Below, piece after piece: positions 26,128 through 34,435 of a stretch of DNA of 48,209 bases. The notes beneath the pieces are model-generated. The model searched no databases, was not told where the DNA came from, and was given only the letters and a program-made list of their open reading frames with translations. The DNA comes from an uncultured bacterium (lineage in GTDB: Bacteria > Bacillota > Clostridia > Oscillospirales > Ruminococcaceae): assembly GCA_905214345.1 (NCBI GenBank), contig CAJMLV010000021.1:1-48209 (forward strand), given 5' to 3'. Positions within the stretch are counted from its first letter, which is position 1. Each line of letters starts with the position of its first letter. Position numbers and translations under genes: made by a program.

Positions 26128-27366
26128 TTACCCTTCCAGAGAGAAGGTGCAGATGGCGGTGGGATCATCGTAGTTTTCGTTGGAAACCCACAGCACGCTC
26201 TTCTGGGTCAGATTGTACACGGCACTGTGTACGGTGCAGCCGTTGCTGTCGTCGTTGTTCCAGCTGCGGCGGCCCACAATGCTCAGGATGTCCATGGCAG
26301 CCTGCTCGTCTGCCACCAGGGCGTTGGTCTTCTGCAGCTCCTCATACAGGCGGTCGTAGCGGTCGGCGCCCTTCTTCTCCTCGGCGGGCACGCCGTCGTA
26401 GTAGCCGGGCTGCAGCACAAAGTTGGTGATGACCTGGTAGTCGCTGGCGGCTTCCCGCTCGCCGATGTGGTCGTCCTGGTAGTTGTAGATGACCTTCAGG
26501 GTGCGGGCTGCGCCGTCGTTGTCGGTGGTGTCGGTGGCGCCGTCGGCAGTCCACTCCAGAATGGCGCTCTTGCCGCTGGCATCCGCCACCATGTAATGGT
26601 AGGAGGTGTTGGCAGAGTCGTGCAGGTCATAGGTGGAGGCGATCTCCACCGCTTCCTCCACATTGTCGGCATAGTCCAGGATCAGGCGCAGCAGGGTAGT
26701 GGAGGTAAAGTCGGGCTTGTCGGTGTCCTGGCTGGTGGCCACGGTGGTCTCGCCGCCCTGGTAGGTCATGTAGATGCCGCAGCTCACGCCGGCGTCGTTC
26801 ACACCGTCCAGGGGGGCATAGGGGGCCGCCAGGCAGATGACCTTGTCCATCAGGCTGGTCATGTTCTGGTCCACATCCACGCCCAGGAACTGCAGGTCCA
26901 CGGTGGAGATGGTGGCATGGCGGCCCTCGTTGGCTTCGGTAAAGACCAGCATGGTGTTGGTCTTGGAGAAGTCGTAGTTGCGGGCAAACAGCACATCGCC
27001 GTTCTCGGCGGTGGCGGTGAAGGAAGAGCAGCCGATCTCGGGAGCGGTCATGTTCAGGTCCACCACGCCGTGGGTGATGTTGTCGGTGATGAAGCCGATG
27101 AGCTCACTGTCGCTCTTCACGCCGCCCTGGGCCACAAAGTCATCCAGATAGAAGTCGCCCTTCACATTCATGGAATACACCGCGCCGTCCAGGTGGTCGT
27201 CGTTGCGGTCCCGCAGCATCTTGATGCTGGCCACGGTGCCGATCTCGTTGTGCCACACCGCAAACACGGCGGCCACGGCAATCACCAGCAGCGCCACGAT
27301 CACCGCCAGCACAGCCAGCAGGATCTTCTTCAGGCTTCTTTTCGGTTTTGTCTCAACAGCGTTCAT
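26128..27366 (-). CDS. Membrane-anchored linear amide C-N hydrolase (Ntn/choloylglycine-hydrolase-like)
   Basis: A 412-residue protein with a lysine-rich start and one strong membrane helix (about 13-38), placing the rest outside the cell. The segment IGCSSFTATAENGDVLFARNYDF resembles the start of the catalytic domain of bile-salt and penicillin-amidase-type Ntn hydrolases, with C113 as the presumed nucleophile. In that clan Cys acts as an N-terminal residue after processing, so about 112 residues, including the anchor, would have to be removed or the domain must work differently. The substrate (bile salt, N-acyl lipid or peptide) cannot be read. It follows the MarR gene by 24 bp in the same operon, so it is the likely target of that repressor. 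Confidence 0.75.
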   Translation of the reverse strand: MNAVETKPKRSLKKILLAVLAVIVALLVIAVAAVFAVWHNEIGTVASIKMLRDRNDDHLDGAVYSMNVKGDFYLDDFVAQGGVKSDSELIGFITDNITHGVVDLNMTAPEIGCSSFTATAENGDVLFARNYDFSKTNTMLVFTEANEGRHATISTVDLQFLGVDVDQNMTSLMDKVICLAAPYAPLDGVNDAGVSCGIYMTYQGGETTVATSQDTDKPDFTSTTLLRLILDYADNVEEAVEIASTYDLHDSANTSYHYMVADASGKSAILEWTADGATDTTDNDGAARTLKVIYNYQDDHIGEREAASDYQVITNFVLQPGYYDGVPAEEKKGADRYDRLYEELQKTNALVADEQAAMDILSIVGRRSWNNDDSNGCTVHSAVYNLTQKSVLWVSNENYDDPTAICTFSLEG

Positions 27367-27390
27367 GAATACGTCCTCTCTCTCATCCTC

Positions 27391-27831
27391 TTATTGGGGA
27401 ATCCCCTCGTTGGTCAGGGTGCGCAGGTTGTCGGTGATGGACCCCAGCGCCTTGTAAAAGACCGCCCGTTCCTCGTCGGTCAGGTCCTTGCCTGCCGATT
27501 CCACCGCCCGGGCGGCCCGGCCGCAGACCTGGCGGGCCGCTTCGGTGCCGGCCGGGGTCAGTGCCACCCGGCCGCCGTAGCCGCCTTCCTTATGTACCAG
27601 GCCCTTGTCTTCCAGAATGGCCAGCATCCGGGAAGCATCGGACTTGTCCTTCAGGCACAGCTCGCACAGCTCCGGTACGGTAACGCCTTCGGGATGGCGG
27701 TACAGGGTGGTCAGATAGGTGGCGTGGGCACCCTTGAGGCCGTAAGCCTTCATCTCCTCACTTGCCAGCTTGTGCCAGCAGCGGGAAATTTCGGCAATGG
27801 CCAGGGAAAACCGTTCAAACCGCTCGACCAT
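27391..27831 (-). CDS. MarR family transcriptional regulator
   Basis: A 146-residue protein with the winged-helix layout of MarR: VTVPELCELCLKDKSDASRMLAILEDKGLVHK (about 50-82) is the recognition region, followed by the GGRVALTPAG wing. Helices at both ends form the dimer. It begins at 27831 after AAAGGAG. Its own promoter carries a perfect 11-bp palindrome centred on the -35 box, which strongly suggests autorepression released by a small ligand. The gene is first in an operon with the membrane-anchored amide hydrolase and divergent from an esterase, so lipids or phenolic/acyl compounds are plausible inducers (inference). Confidence 0.92.
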   Translation of the reverse strand: MVERFERFSLAIAEISRCWHKLASEEMKAYGLKGAHATYLTTLYRHPEGVTVPELCELCLKDKSDASRMLAILEDKGLVHKEGGYGGRVALTPAGTEAARQVCGRAARAVESAGKDLTDEERAVFYKALGSITDNLRTLTNEGIPQ

Positions 27832-27875
27832 GGGAACTCCTTTCTCTCATACATGCCAAAAAAAGCAACCTTTAG

Positions 27876-27904
27876 AGTATAGCCCCAAGAAGTTGAATTG
27901 TCAA
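27876..27904 (-). promoter_or_regulatory. Promoter of the MarR-hydrolase operon
   Basis: On the minus strand a perfect TTGACA (27904-27899), a 17-bp spacer and TATACT (27881-27876). The start codon lies about 38 nt after the expected transcript start. Confidence 0.85.
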
Positions 27905-27911
27905 CTTCTTG
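27886..27911. promoter_or_regulatory. MarR operator palindrome
   Basis: Perfect inverted repeat: CAAGAAGTTGA (27886-27896), spacer ATTG, TCAACTTCTTG (27901-27911). It covers the -35 box of the marR promoter, so a bound dimer would block RNA polymerase. Confidence 0.8.
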
Positions 27912-28062
27912 AAATGAAACATTTTTTTGCATCCGGCACGGCATATTTGCCCGCCGGTCCGGCTCCGTTGGGCAGACAACCGCTTTCCAAGGGGAAAAGG
28001 CGCATACTGTGACTACAGGGCGAGGAAAGAATACCGCCCCGATAAGAAAGGCAGACAAGCTT

Positions 28063-28989
28063 ATGACTACAAAAATCAAGTTCGACCGAATCCCCACAGC
28101 AGACGAAGCCCTTTTGGCAGCGCTGCGCACAGCCCACGGTATCACATCTCCCGGTTCGGTTGAACCGGAAGACCTGAAACGCCAGCGCCTCGGACAGGAG
28201 GCATTGGGACGGCTTCTGACGCCGCCCATCGGGTTCAGCTGGGAACCTTTTGAAGTAGAGGGCATCCCCGCAGCCTGGGTCCGGCCGGAACACGGCCACG
28301 ACCACAGTAAGGTCATTCTTTACTGCCACGGCGGCGGATACACAAGCGGTACCCTGGGGTACGCGCGATTGATGGCAGCCAGGATGGCCATGGCCACCGG
28401 GTATGAAGTATTGGCGTTCCAGTACCGTCTGGCACCGGAACACCCTTACCCCGAAGCGCTGGAGGACGCACGCCTGATTTGGGAGCATTTGATGTTTCTG
28501 GGTTGGGGTGCCAGAGAAGTGATCCTGGCCGGTGATTCTGCCGGTGGGAATCTGGCGTTGGAACTGGCCCTGGACCTGCGGGACGCAGGTCGCATGCTGC
28601 CCTGGCGGCTGGTACTTTTTTCCCCCTGGACCGACATGACTGCGTCGGGGGAAAGCTATACCGAATGCCGCGACCAGGACCCTCTGCTTACCATGGAATA
28701 TATCGAGGCCGTGCGCGGGGCCTTTGCGCCCCAGGCAGACTGGAGCCAGCCCGCCTATTCACCCCTCTTTGCCGACCTGCGGGGGCTGCCGCCCACGCTG
28801 ATCCAGGTGGGAGGACGGGAGATCCTGCGGGATGATTCCACCCGACTGCAGCAGCGCATGCAGGAAGCCGGGGTCCCGGTGGTCCTGCAATACTGGCCGG
28901 AAATGTGGCACGTATTCCAGATGTTCCCGCTGAAAACCGCTTCCGAAGCCATGCAGAAGATGGCGCAATATCTGGAATACCTGCGCTGA
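28063..28989 (+). CDS. Alpha/beta hydrolase, HSL-type esterase/lipase
   Basis: A 308-residue cytoplasmic enzyme of the hormone-sensitive-lipase (family IV) group. It shows the oxyanion motif HGGG (H89-G92), the nucleophile motif GDSAGG (S159), an acid candidate D257/D258 in EILRDDS, and H283 in MWHVFQ. The family hydrolyses short- to medium-chain esters and acetylated sugars. The start at 28063 (MTTKIKFDRIP) follows AAGAAAGG; the upstream in-frame GTG at 28009 is not preferred. It is divergent from marR, 231 bp apart, so it may also respond to that regulator, although the palindrome lies far from its start. A terminator follows. Confidence 0.9.
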   Translation: MTTKIKFDRIPTADEALLAALRTAHGITSPGSVEPEDLKRQRLGQEALGRLLTPPIGFSWEPFEVEGIPAAWVRPEHGHDHSKVILYCHGGGYTSGTLGYARLMAARMAMATGYEVLAFQYRLAPEHPYPEALEDARLIWEHLMFLGWGAREVILAGDSAGGNLALELALDLRDAGRMLPWRLVLFSPWTDMTASGESYTECRDQDPLLTMEYIEAVRGAFAPQADWSQPAYSPLFADLRGLPPTLIQVGGREILRDDSTRLQQRMQEAGVPVVLQYWPEMWHVFQMFPLKTASEAMQKMAQYLEYLR

Positions 28990-29001
28990 AAAAACCGCAA
29001 C

Positions 29002-29035
29002 GGGGCGGCGTATTCAGGCACGCTGCCCTATTTTT
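29002..29035 (+). terminator. Terminator after the esterase gene
   Basis: A 10-bp stem with two G-T pairs (29002-29011 with 29020-29029), followed by TATTTTT. Confidence 0.65.
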
Positions 29036-29179
29036 CTCTCCACCCGTCAAAACAGAGCAGGGAAGGTTTGAGCCCTCCTGCAAAACAGGACAACAGAACA
29101 AAGAGCACGCCCGCTGCCGCTTTCAGGCACACCTGGTGATGAATCGGTTCTTACAAGCAGACAAGGACAAGGTGTACAA

Positions 29180-29896
29180 ATGACAGTATGGGTATTGGCG
29201 GCGGTAGCCGCGGTATTGATTTGGAGCTGGGGGACCGGCTCCCGGGCAGAACTGGCCTCTCTGGGCTGGTACGAAATATTTTTCCTTTTTGTCAGCAGCG
29301 CATTTTTGGGCGATTGCTTCGAGACCGTGTTCGTCTGGCTGACCAGGGGCGTGCTCATGAGCCGCAGCAGCCTGCTGTACGCGCCGCTGAGCCTGGTCTG
29401 GGGTCTGGGCGCCATGCTGATGACCCTGGCGCTCTTCCCCCTGGCCCGCAAGGGAAACCTGGCTCTGTTTACCGCCGGTGCGGTGCTGGGCGGCGGGTTT
29501 GAGTACCTGGCCAGCCTTGTGCTGGAACTGGCCACCAACCGCCTGTTCTGGGACTACTCCAACATCCCGCTGAATCTGGACGGCCGCACCAATCTCTGGT
29601 TCGCCCTGTTCTGGGGCGCGGCGGCGGTGTTCTGGGTGCGCATCGCGGCCCCCGGCCTGCTCCGCCTGCTGAAAAAGATCCCCCGCCACGGCGGGCAGGT
29701 CGCCGCATTGGTGGTCGCCGTCATGCTGATGGCAGACGTGAGCCTTTCCGCCGCCGCCCTGCTGCGGATGGAAGAGCGGGACCGGGGGGCGGCGCCCTCC
29801 AACCGGGTGGAACAGGTGCTGGATACCTGGTACAGCGACGCTGTCCTGCAGGTCCGCTACCAGAACATGCAGCTGCCCGTGGCCGACGCAGCCTGA
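29180..29896 (+). CDS. Putative membrane permease, CmpB-like (ABC_trans_CmpB) family
   Basis: A 238-residue membrane protein with about five to six hydrophobic segments. The features FLGDCFETVF, YAPLSLVWGLGAM, GGGFEYLASLVLEL and FWDYSNIPLNLDGR match a family of small membrane proteins common in Clostridia and often named putative ABC transporter permease; a transport role is unproven. The ATG at 29180 follows AAGGTG. It stands alone between a terminator and the promoter of the oleate hydratase gene. Function unknown. Confidence 0.75.
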   Translation: MTVWVLAAVAAVLIWSWGTGSRAELASLGWYEIFFLFVSSAFLGDCFETVFVWLTRGVLMSRSSLLYAPLSLVWGLGAMLMTLALFPLARKGNLALFTAGAVLGGGFEYLASLVLELATNRLFWDYSNIPLNLDGRTNLWFALFWGAAAVFWVRIAAPGLLRLLKKIPRHGGQVAALVVAVMLMADVSLSAAALLRMEERDRGAAPSNRVEQVLDTWYSDAVLQVRYQNMQLPVADAA

Positions 29897-29979
29897 AGCG
29901 AAACTTCGCCGCCGGGCCGGAATTTCCGGCAAAGTTCGGTTCCGTTGTCCAACAAACCGAAATCCCGGCCCCAAAAGGG

Positions 29980-29985
29980 TATGAT
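29980..29985 (+). promoter_or_regulatory. Probable -10 of the oleate hydratase gene
   Basis: TATGAT in the context GGGTATGATATAGA; no convincing -35. The leader would be about 135 nt; I see no known riboswitch in it. Confidence 0.4.
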
Positions 29986-30127
29986 ATAGATACGTTGAAA
30001 ACATAAGTCCAGCCCACGCCGGTATCGGTAAGTCCGCAAAATGCGGTACACATGGGGAACGAACTTGGTCTTTCAATTCCGAAACATACAACAAAACGGC
30101 ATATCGCCGTCACACAGGAGGTACATG

Positions 30128-31903
30128 ATGTACTATACCAATGGAAACTATGAAGCCTTTGTCCGTCCCCGCAAACCGGAGGGCGTCGAAGAAAAGCAGG
30201 CGTGGCTGGTAGGAGGCGGGCTGGCCAGCCTGGCCGCCGCCGCCTTCCTTATCCGGGATGCCGGTATGGAAGGCAGCCGCATCCACATTCTGGAAGAAAG
30301 CCGGGTCCCCGGCGGTGCCTGCGACGGCATCCTGTACCCCGAAGCCGGGTTCGTGATCCGCGGCGGCCGTGAGATGGAAAACCACTATGAGTGCCTGTGG
30401 GACCTCTACCGCTCCATCCCTTCGCTGGAAAATCCGGGGGTGAGCGTTCTGGATGAGTTCTACCGTCTGAACCGGGATGATCCCAATGTGTCCCACAACC
30501 GGGCCACCCTCCAGCGAGGGCGCAGCGCCGAGACCGGCAACCGCTTTGATCTGGAGGACGAAGCCGCCCTGGAACTGATGGACCTCTTCCTGACCCCGGA
30601 CGAAAAACTCTACGACAAGACCATCGCCCAGGTGCTGGGGGACAAGTTCTTCCAATCCAACTTCTGGCTGTACTGGCAGACCATGTTCGCCTTTGAAACC
30701 TGGCACTCCGCCCTGGAGATGAAACGCTATCTGCAGCGGTTCGTGCACCACATCGGCGGCCTGCCCGACCTCTCGGCCCTGAAATTCACCAAATACAACC
30801 AGTATGAATCCCTCATCCTGCCCCTGGTGGATTTTCTGCAGGAACACGATGTGAAGTTCGAGTACGGTGTGCGGGTGGAAAACGTCCTGTTCAACTTCCT
30901 GCCCGGCAAAAAGGTGGCTCACCAGCTGGTGCTGGTCCGCAACGGGAAGGAAGAGACCATGGACCTGACCGAGAACGACCTGGTCTTTGTGACCAACGGT
31001 TCCTGCACCGAAAGCAGCGCGCTGGGCGATAACGATCACCCTCCCGTGCTGGAAGTGGAATCCGGCCAGGGTTTCAGCTGGCAGCTGTGGAAGAACATCG
31101 CGGTACAGAACCCTGTGTTCGGCCGCCCGGAGGTGTTCTGCTCCGACGTGGATGCCACCAAGTGGGAATCTGCCACCGTCACCCTGCTGGATGACCGCAT
31201 CGCCCCCTATGTGCAGCAGATCTGCGGCCGCGACCCCTACGCAGGCAAGGTCATCACCGGCGGCATCGTCACCGTGAAGGATTCCGCCTGGCTGATGAGC
31301 TGGACCTTCAACCGCCAGCCGCACTTCAAGGCACAGCCGGAGGAGCAGCTGGTGGGCTGGATCTACGGTCTGTATCCCGACCGCCCCGGTGACTATGTGG
31401 GCAAGCCCATGAGCGAGTGCACCGGCGCCGAGATCTGCATGGAATGGCTCTATCACCTGGGCGTGCCGGAAAACGAGATCGAGCGCCTGGCCTATGAATC
31501 CGCCAACACCGTCCCCTGCATGATGCCTTACATCACCGCCTTCTTCATGCCCCGCAAAGCGGGGGACCGCCCCGCCATCGTCCCCGAAGGCTGCGTGAAC
31601 TTCGCCTTCCTGGGCCAGTTCACCGAAACGCCCCGGGATACCGTGTTCACGGTGGAATACTCGGTACGCACGGCCATGGAAGCGGTCTACACCCTGCTGG
31701 ATGTGGAACGGGGCGTGCCGGAAGTTTTTGCTTCGGCCTACGACCTGCGCTGTCTGCTCAACGCCGCCCACTACCTGCTGGACGGCCGCAAACTTACCGA
31801 GATGAAACTGCCTCTTCCCTATAAACTGGCCCTGCACGCAGGGCTGGAAAAGGTGCGGGGCACCACCCTGGAAGAACTGCTGGAAACCTATCAACTGATC
31901 TGA
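30128..31903 (+). CDS. ohyA: Oleate hydratase, FAD-dependent
   Basis: A 591-residue protein (myosin-cross-reactive antigen family). It starts MYYTNGNYEAF, the standard N-terminus, followed by the FAD-binding GGGLASLAAAAFLIRDAG and the acidic ribose-binding residue in HILEESRVPGGACDG. RGGREMENHYECLW places Glu at 82 and FETWHSALEMKRYLQRF places Tyr at 201, the positions named as catalytic in the staphylococcal enzyme. It adds water to the cis-9 double bond of oleate and related unsaturated fatty acids, giving 10-hydroxy acids and relieving fatty-acid stress. The start at 30128 is preferred over 30125 because AGGAGGT (30116-30122) then has a 5-bp gap. It appears co-transcribed with the DUF308 gene 26 bp downstream. 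Confidence 0.96.
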   Translation: MYYTNGNYEAFVRPRKPEGVEEKQAWLVGGGLASLAAAAFLIRDAGMEGSRIHILEESRVPGGACDGILYPEAGFVIRGGREMENHYECLWDLYRSIPSLENPGVSVLDEFYRLNRDDPNVSHNRATLQRGRSAETGNRFDLEDEAALELMDLFLTPDEKLYDKTIAQVLGDKFFQSNFWLYWQTMFAFETWHSALEMKRYLQRFVHHIGGLPDLSALKFTKYNQYESLILPLVDFLQEHDVKFEYGVRVENVLFNFLPGKKVAHQLVLVRNGKEETMDLTENDLVFVTNGSCTESSALGDNDHPPVLEVESGQGFSWQLWKNIAVQNPVFGRPEVFCSDVDATKWESATVTLLDDRIAPYVQQICGRDPYAGKVITGGIVTVKDSAWLMSWTFNRQPHFKAQPEEQLVGWIYGLYPDRPGDYVGKPMSECTGAEICMEWLYHLGVPENEIERLAYESANTVPCMMPYITAFFMPRKAGDRPAIVPEGCVNFAFLGQFTETPRDTVFTVEYSVRTAMEAVYTLLDVERGVPEVFASAYDLRCLLNAAHYLLDGRKLTEMKLPLPYKLALHAGLEKVRGTTLEELLETYQLI

Positions 31904-31929
31904 ACGGCTCATGCCGGAGGAGGAACACC

Positions 31930-32535
31930 ATGAAACAAACCATGATCGCAACTTTTGAACAGGCTGCCCAGGCCGCCCGCCGCCGGGTCTTTGTCGGCGG
32001 GGTGGCAGCGGGTGCGCTGATGATCGGCATCGGCGCCCTGGCCCTGCTGGCCCCGCTGGTGCTGGGCTGGTCCATCACTGCCATTCTCATGATCGGCTTT
32101 GCGGTTTACGGCGCCGCCCAGCTCTTTGCCTACTTCGAAACCCCCAAGGAAGAGCGGGGCCTGTGGAACCTGATCGGGGGCGCTGCTCTCATCGGATTCG
32201 CGGTGTTCGCGCTCTGGATGACCTTCCAGACCACCGTGGGCGCGGCCGCCGCCCTGACGCTTCTGGCCAACGCCGTGGCCTTCTTCACCGTCCTGCAGGG
32301 CATCGCCCAGATCATCCTCTACGCCGAGATGAAGGAACTGGCCGTTCCCGGTTACGGCTGGGTGCTGGCAGGCGGGCTGCTGAACGTGGTGGTGGGCAAC
32401 CTCATCGTGATCCGGCCCATCACCGGCTGGATGGCCGTCAGCACCGTCTGGGGCATCTACCTCATCGCTTCCGGGCTGGCGCTTCTGGTGGAATCCCTCT
32501 CCGATCACCGGGGCCGCAGAGTCGACGCTGAATAA
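31930..32535 (+). CDS. DUF308/HdeD-like membrane protein
   Basis: A 201-residue protein with six predicted helices arranged as three hairpins, the pattern of the HdeD family. HdeD in E. coli takes part in acid resistance at high cell density, but most homologues are uncharacterised. It starts at 31930 after GGAGGAGG and lies 26 bp downstream of oleate hydratase, so it probably belongs to the same transcript and may support membrane or acid stress tolerance. A second, separate DUF308 protein is encoded at 39095-39634. It ends at a strong bidirectional terminator. Confidence 0.8.
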   Translation: MKQTMIATFEQAAQAARRRVFVGGVAAGALMIGIGALALLAPLVLGWSITAILMIGFAVYGAAQLFAYFETPKEERGLWNLIGGAALIGFAVFALWMTFQTTVGAAAALTLLANAVAFFTVLQGIAQIILYAEMKELAVPGYGWVLAGGLLNVVVGNLIVIRPITGWMAVSTVWGIYLIASGLALLVESLSDHRGRRVDAE

Positions 32536-32539
32536 ATAA

Positions 32540-32578
32540 AAAAACGCCTTCCGCTTTCAAAAAGCGGAAGGCGTTTTT
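32540..32578. terminator. Bidirectional terminator between DUF308 and Crp/Fnr genes
   Basis: A perfect 18-bp stem (32540-32557 with 32561-32578) with A5 and T5 ends, between converging genes. Confidence 0.9.
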
Positions 32579-32585
32579 GTTATGC

Positions 32586-33293
32586 TCATTCGTCGTTGGG
32601 GTCGGGCTCGTTTTCGGTGATGGGCATCTCCACCAGCAGCTCGAACTTGCTGCGGTCAAATCGCAGCAGTCCTTCGTCCCGCATCTTGCACAGTTCATTG
32701 GACATGGCGCTGCGGTCCACAAAGAGGAAATCCGCCAGGTCCTGCCGGTTCAGGGGGATGACAAAGGTGCGGCTGCCCGCCTTGTGGTACTGGGCGGACA
32801 GATAATCCTGCAGCCGTTCCCGCATGCTGCGGCGGACGCTGTCCTCCAGTTTGCGGGTCAGGTACTGGTCTTTCTGGGCCACGGCCAGGGTCAGGTTCTG
32901 CAAAAAGCGGATCTGGGTGGGGGCGGTGAGTACGTTCTTCCGCAGCAGCTGGTCCACACTCATGTACAAAATCTCGGTGGGTTCCTCGGTGGCGATGGAC
33001 AGGTGCAGGCGGTACCGCCCCACGGCGTTCACTTCACCCACCGTGTCCCCGGCCTGCAGCACATACAGCAGGTTGTTGTTGCCGTTGCTGTCGATGTGGG
33101 CCAGGTGCAGGCTGCCCGAAAGAATGATGCCGATCTCGGGGAACAGGTCTCCGTCCTGGGCCACCACCGTCCGACGGGGGTACTGCACCCGGTGGGGAGA
33201 CATGGCCGCAATACACTGCCGGATCTCCTCGTCCGTCATGTTGCGGAACAGCATCCCTTTTTTCAGCAGGCTCAAATCCAGTTCTTTTTCCAT
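32586..33293 (-). CDS. Crp/Fnr family transcriptional regulator
   Basis: A 235-residue protein. The N-terminal cyclic-nucleotide-type beta-roll is visible (TVVAQDGDLFPEIGIILSG, AGDTVGEVNAVGRY), then the dimer helix, and a C-terminal winged helix with NRQDLADFLFVDRSAMSNEL (about 173-192). No cluster of Fnr-type Cys residues is present, so it is not an oxygen-sensing Fnr. Ligand and targets are unknown; it resembles the many Clostridial regulators of this class. The start at 33293 (MEKELDLSLL) follows AAAGGGATG; a longer frame to 33743 runs through its own promoter. It has a strong promoter and faces away from the YdcF-like gene. Confidence 0.9.
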   Translation of the reverse strand: MEKELDLSLLKKGMLFRNMTDEEIRQCIAAMSPHRVQYPRRTVVAQDGDLFPEIGIILSGSLHLAHIDSNGNNNLLYVLQAGDTVGEVNAVGRYRLHLSIATEEPTEILYMSVDQLLRKNVLTAPTQIRFLQNLTLAVAQKDQYLTRKLEDSVRRSMRERLQDYLSAQYHKAGSRTFVIPLNRQDLADFLFVDRSAMSNELCKMRDEGLLRFDRSKFELLVEMPITENEPDPNDE

Positions 33294-33339
33294 AGAATCC
33301 GAACATCCCTTTCCGCATAAAACGAAACATTGTACTGTT

Positions 33340-33368
33340 ATTATAAACCTGCCTTTCGCCGGTGACAA
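33340..33368 (-). promoter_or_regulatory. Promoter of the Crp/Fnr gene
   Basis: On the minus strand TTGTCA (33368-33363), a 17-bp spacer and a perfect TATAAT (33345-33340). Confidence 0.8.
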
Positions 33369-33513
33369 GACTCTGAAAGGACGTTTTCGGCCTCGCCTGT
33401 ATCCGTACCGGAAAGAAAAAGGATGCGTTTTTATTTTGTGTCCGGGTCTAGGCAGGCGCATCCGGATGGGGTACAATGAAGCTGATATTTCCGGGAAAGG
33501 AAGGTACAGGCAT

Positions 33514-34305
33514 ATGACCCGGCAGACGGCGGCGGATATCAACATTTTGGGGCGCTTTTGTGGAAAACGGGACGTGGAGGAACTGACCACGGCCTGCCTG
33601 CGGGAGAGGTTCTCTCTGGACCAGGCCGACGTGATGGTGCTCTTCGGGGGAAGTATCCTGGCCGGCGGGGATATTCTGGCCCGGGCCATGAAGGACGGCG
33701 CGGCCCGGAAGTATATCATTGTGGGCGGGGACGGCCACACCACCGAGACCCTGCGCAGCCGTGTGCGGCAGGAGTACCCGGATATAGAAACCGCGGATCA
33801 GCCCGAAGCCGTGATCTTTGACCGGTACCTGGCCCGGGTGTACGGTCTTCATGCGGATGCGCTGGAAACTGCCTCCACCAACTGCGGCAACAACATCACC
33901 TTTCTGCTGGACTTGCTCCGGGAGCGGAACATTCCTTGCCGCAGCATCATCCTCTGCCAGGATGCCACCATGCAGGCCCGGATGGAAGCAGGGCTGCGCA
34001 GGCATGCCCCCGGCATCACCTGCATCAACTATGCCGCCTACCGTGCAGAGGTCACAGCGGCAAACGGCCGCCCGGAATACACCCGGCCTATCCACGGCAT
34101 GTGGGATGTGGAACGCTATGTGAATCTGCTGATGGGAGAGATCCCCCGCCTGACCGATGACGCCGAAGGCTACGGTCCGGCAGGCAAAGACTTTATTGCT
34201 CATGTGGAGATCCCGGCAGAGATCCGCGCCGCCTTCCAGCGGCTGCAAACCGTCTACGGCAGCAGAACGCGGGAAGCCAACCCGCTTTTTGCCTCTCGCC
34301 AATAA
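33514..34305 (+). CDS. YdcF-like DUF218 family protein
   Basis: A 263-residue protein without membrane helices. It has the DUF218 pattern: VMVLFGGSILAGGDILARAMKDGAARKYIIVGGDGHT, later ETASTNCGNN and SIILCQDATMQARMEAGLRRH, close in length and order to E. coli YdcF, which binds S-adenosylmethionine in a Rossmann-like fold but has no assigned reaction. The start at 33514 follows GGAAAGGAAGG. It is divergent from the Crp/Fnr gene and upstream of the MATE pump, which has its own promoter. Function remains open. Confidence 0.82.
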   Translation: MTRQTAADINILGRFCGKRDVEELTTACLRERFSLDQADVMVLFGGSILAGGDILARAMKDGAARKYIIVGGDGHTTETLRSRVRQEYPDIETADQPEAVIFDRYLARVYGLHADALETASTNCGNNITFLLDLLRERNIPCRSIILCQDATMQARMEAGLRRHAPGITCINYAAYRAEVTAANGRPEYTRPIHGMWDVERYVNLLMGEIPRLTDDAEGYGPAGKDFIAHVEIPAEIRAAFQRLQTVYGSRTREANPLFASRQ

Positions 34306-34311
34306 CCCCCC

Positions 34312-34340
34312 TTGTGCTTTGTGCCCGAAGGTGGTATAAT
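34312..34340 (+). promoter_or_regulatory. Promoter of the MATE pump gene
   Basis: TTGTGC (34312-34317), a 17-bp spacer and a perfect TATAAT (34335-34340) with TGG in front (extended -10). The transcript would start near 34347, giving a leader of about 89 nt. Confidence 0.75.
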
Positions 34341-34346
34341 GCGTAC

Positions 34347-34410
34347 GCTCCAATAGGGGCTTCGTTTGATACATTATCGCCAACAAGTGTATGCTTGCTG
34401 GCGATTTTTT
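34347..34410 (+). promoter_or_regulatory. Terminator-like leader (attenuator) of the MATE pump gene
   Basis: A small hairpin (GCTCC/GGGGC, 34347-34360) is followed by a 12-bp stem (34376-34387 with 34394-34405, one mismatch) and six T residues (34405-34410), all between the promoter and the ribosome site. This reads as an intrinsic terminator in the leader, so expression may depend on read-through set by a ligand, protein or translation. It matches no riboswitch class that I can name. Confidence 0.6.
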
Positions 34411-34435
34411 GTTGTCTGATTGCAGGAGGAAATCC

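Noticed and set aside
30110..31951. 613-codon open frame on the minus strand
   Set aside because: Antisense of the oleate hydratase gene, which is certain from its motifs.
34339..34356. Five-codon leader peptide MRTLQ before the MATE gene
   Set aside because: The ATG overlaps the -10 box, so it lies upstream of the expected transcript start and cannot be translated from this promoter.
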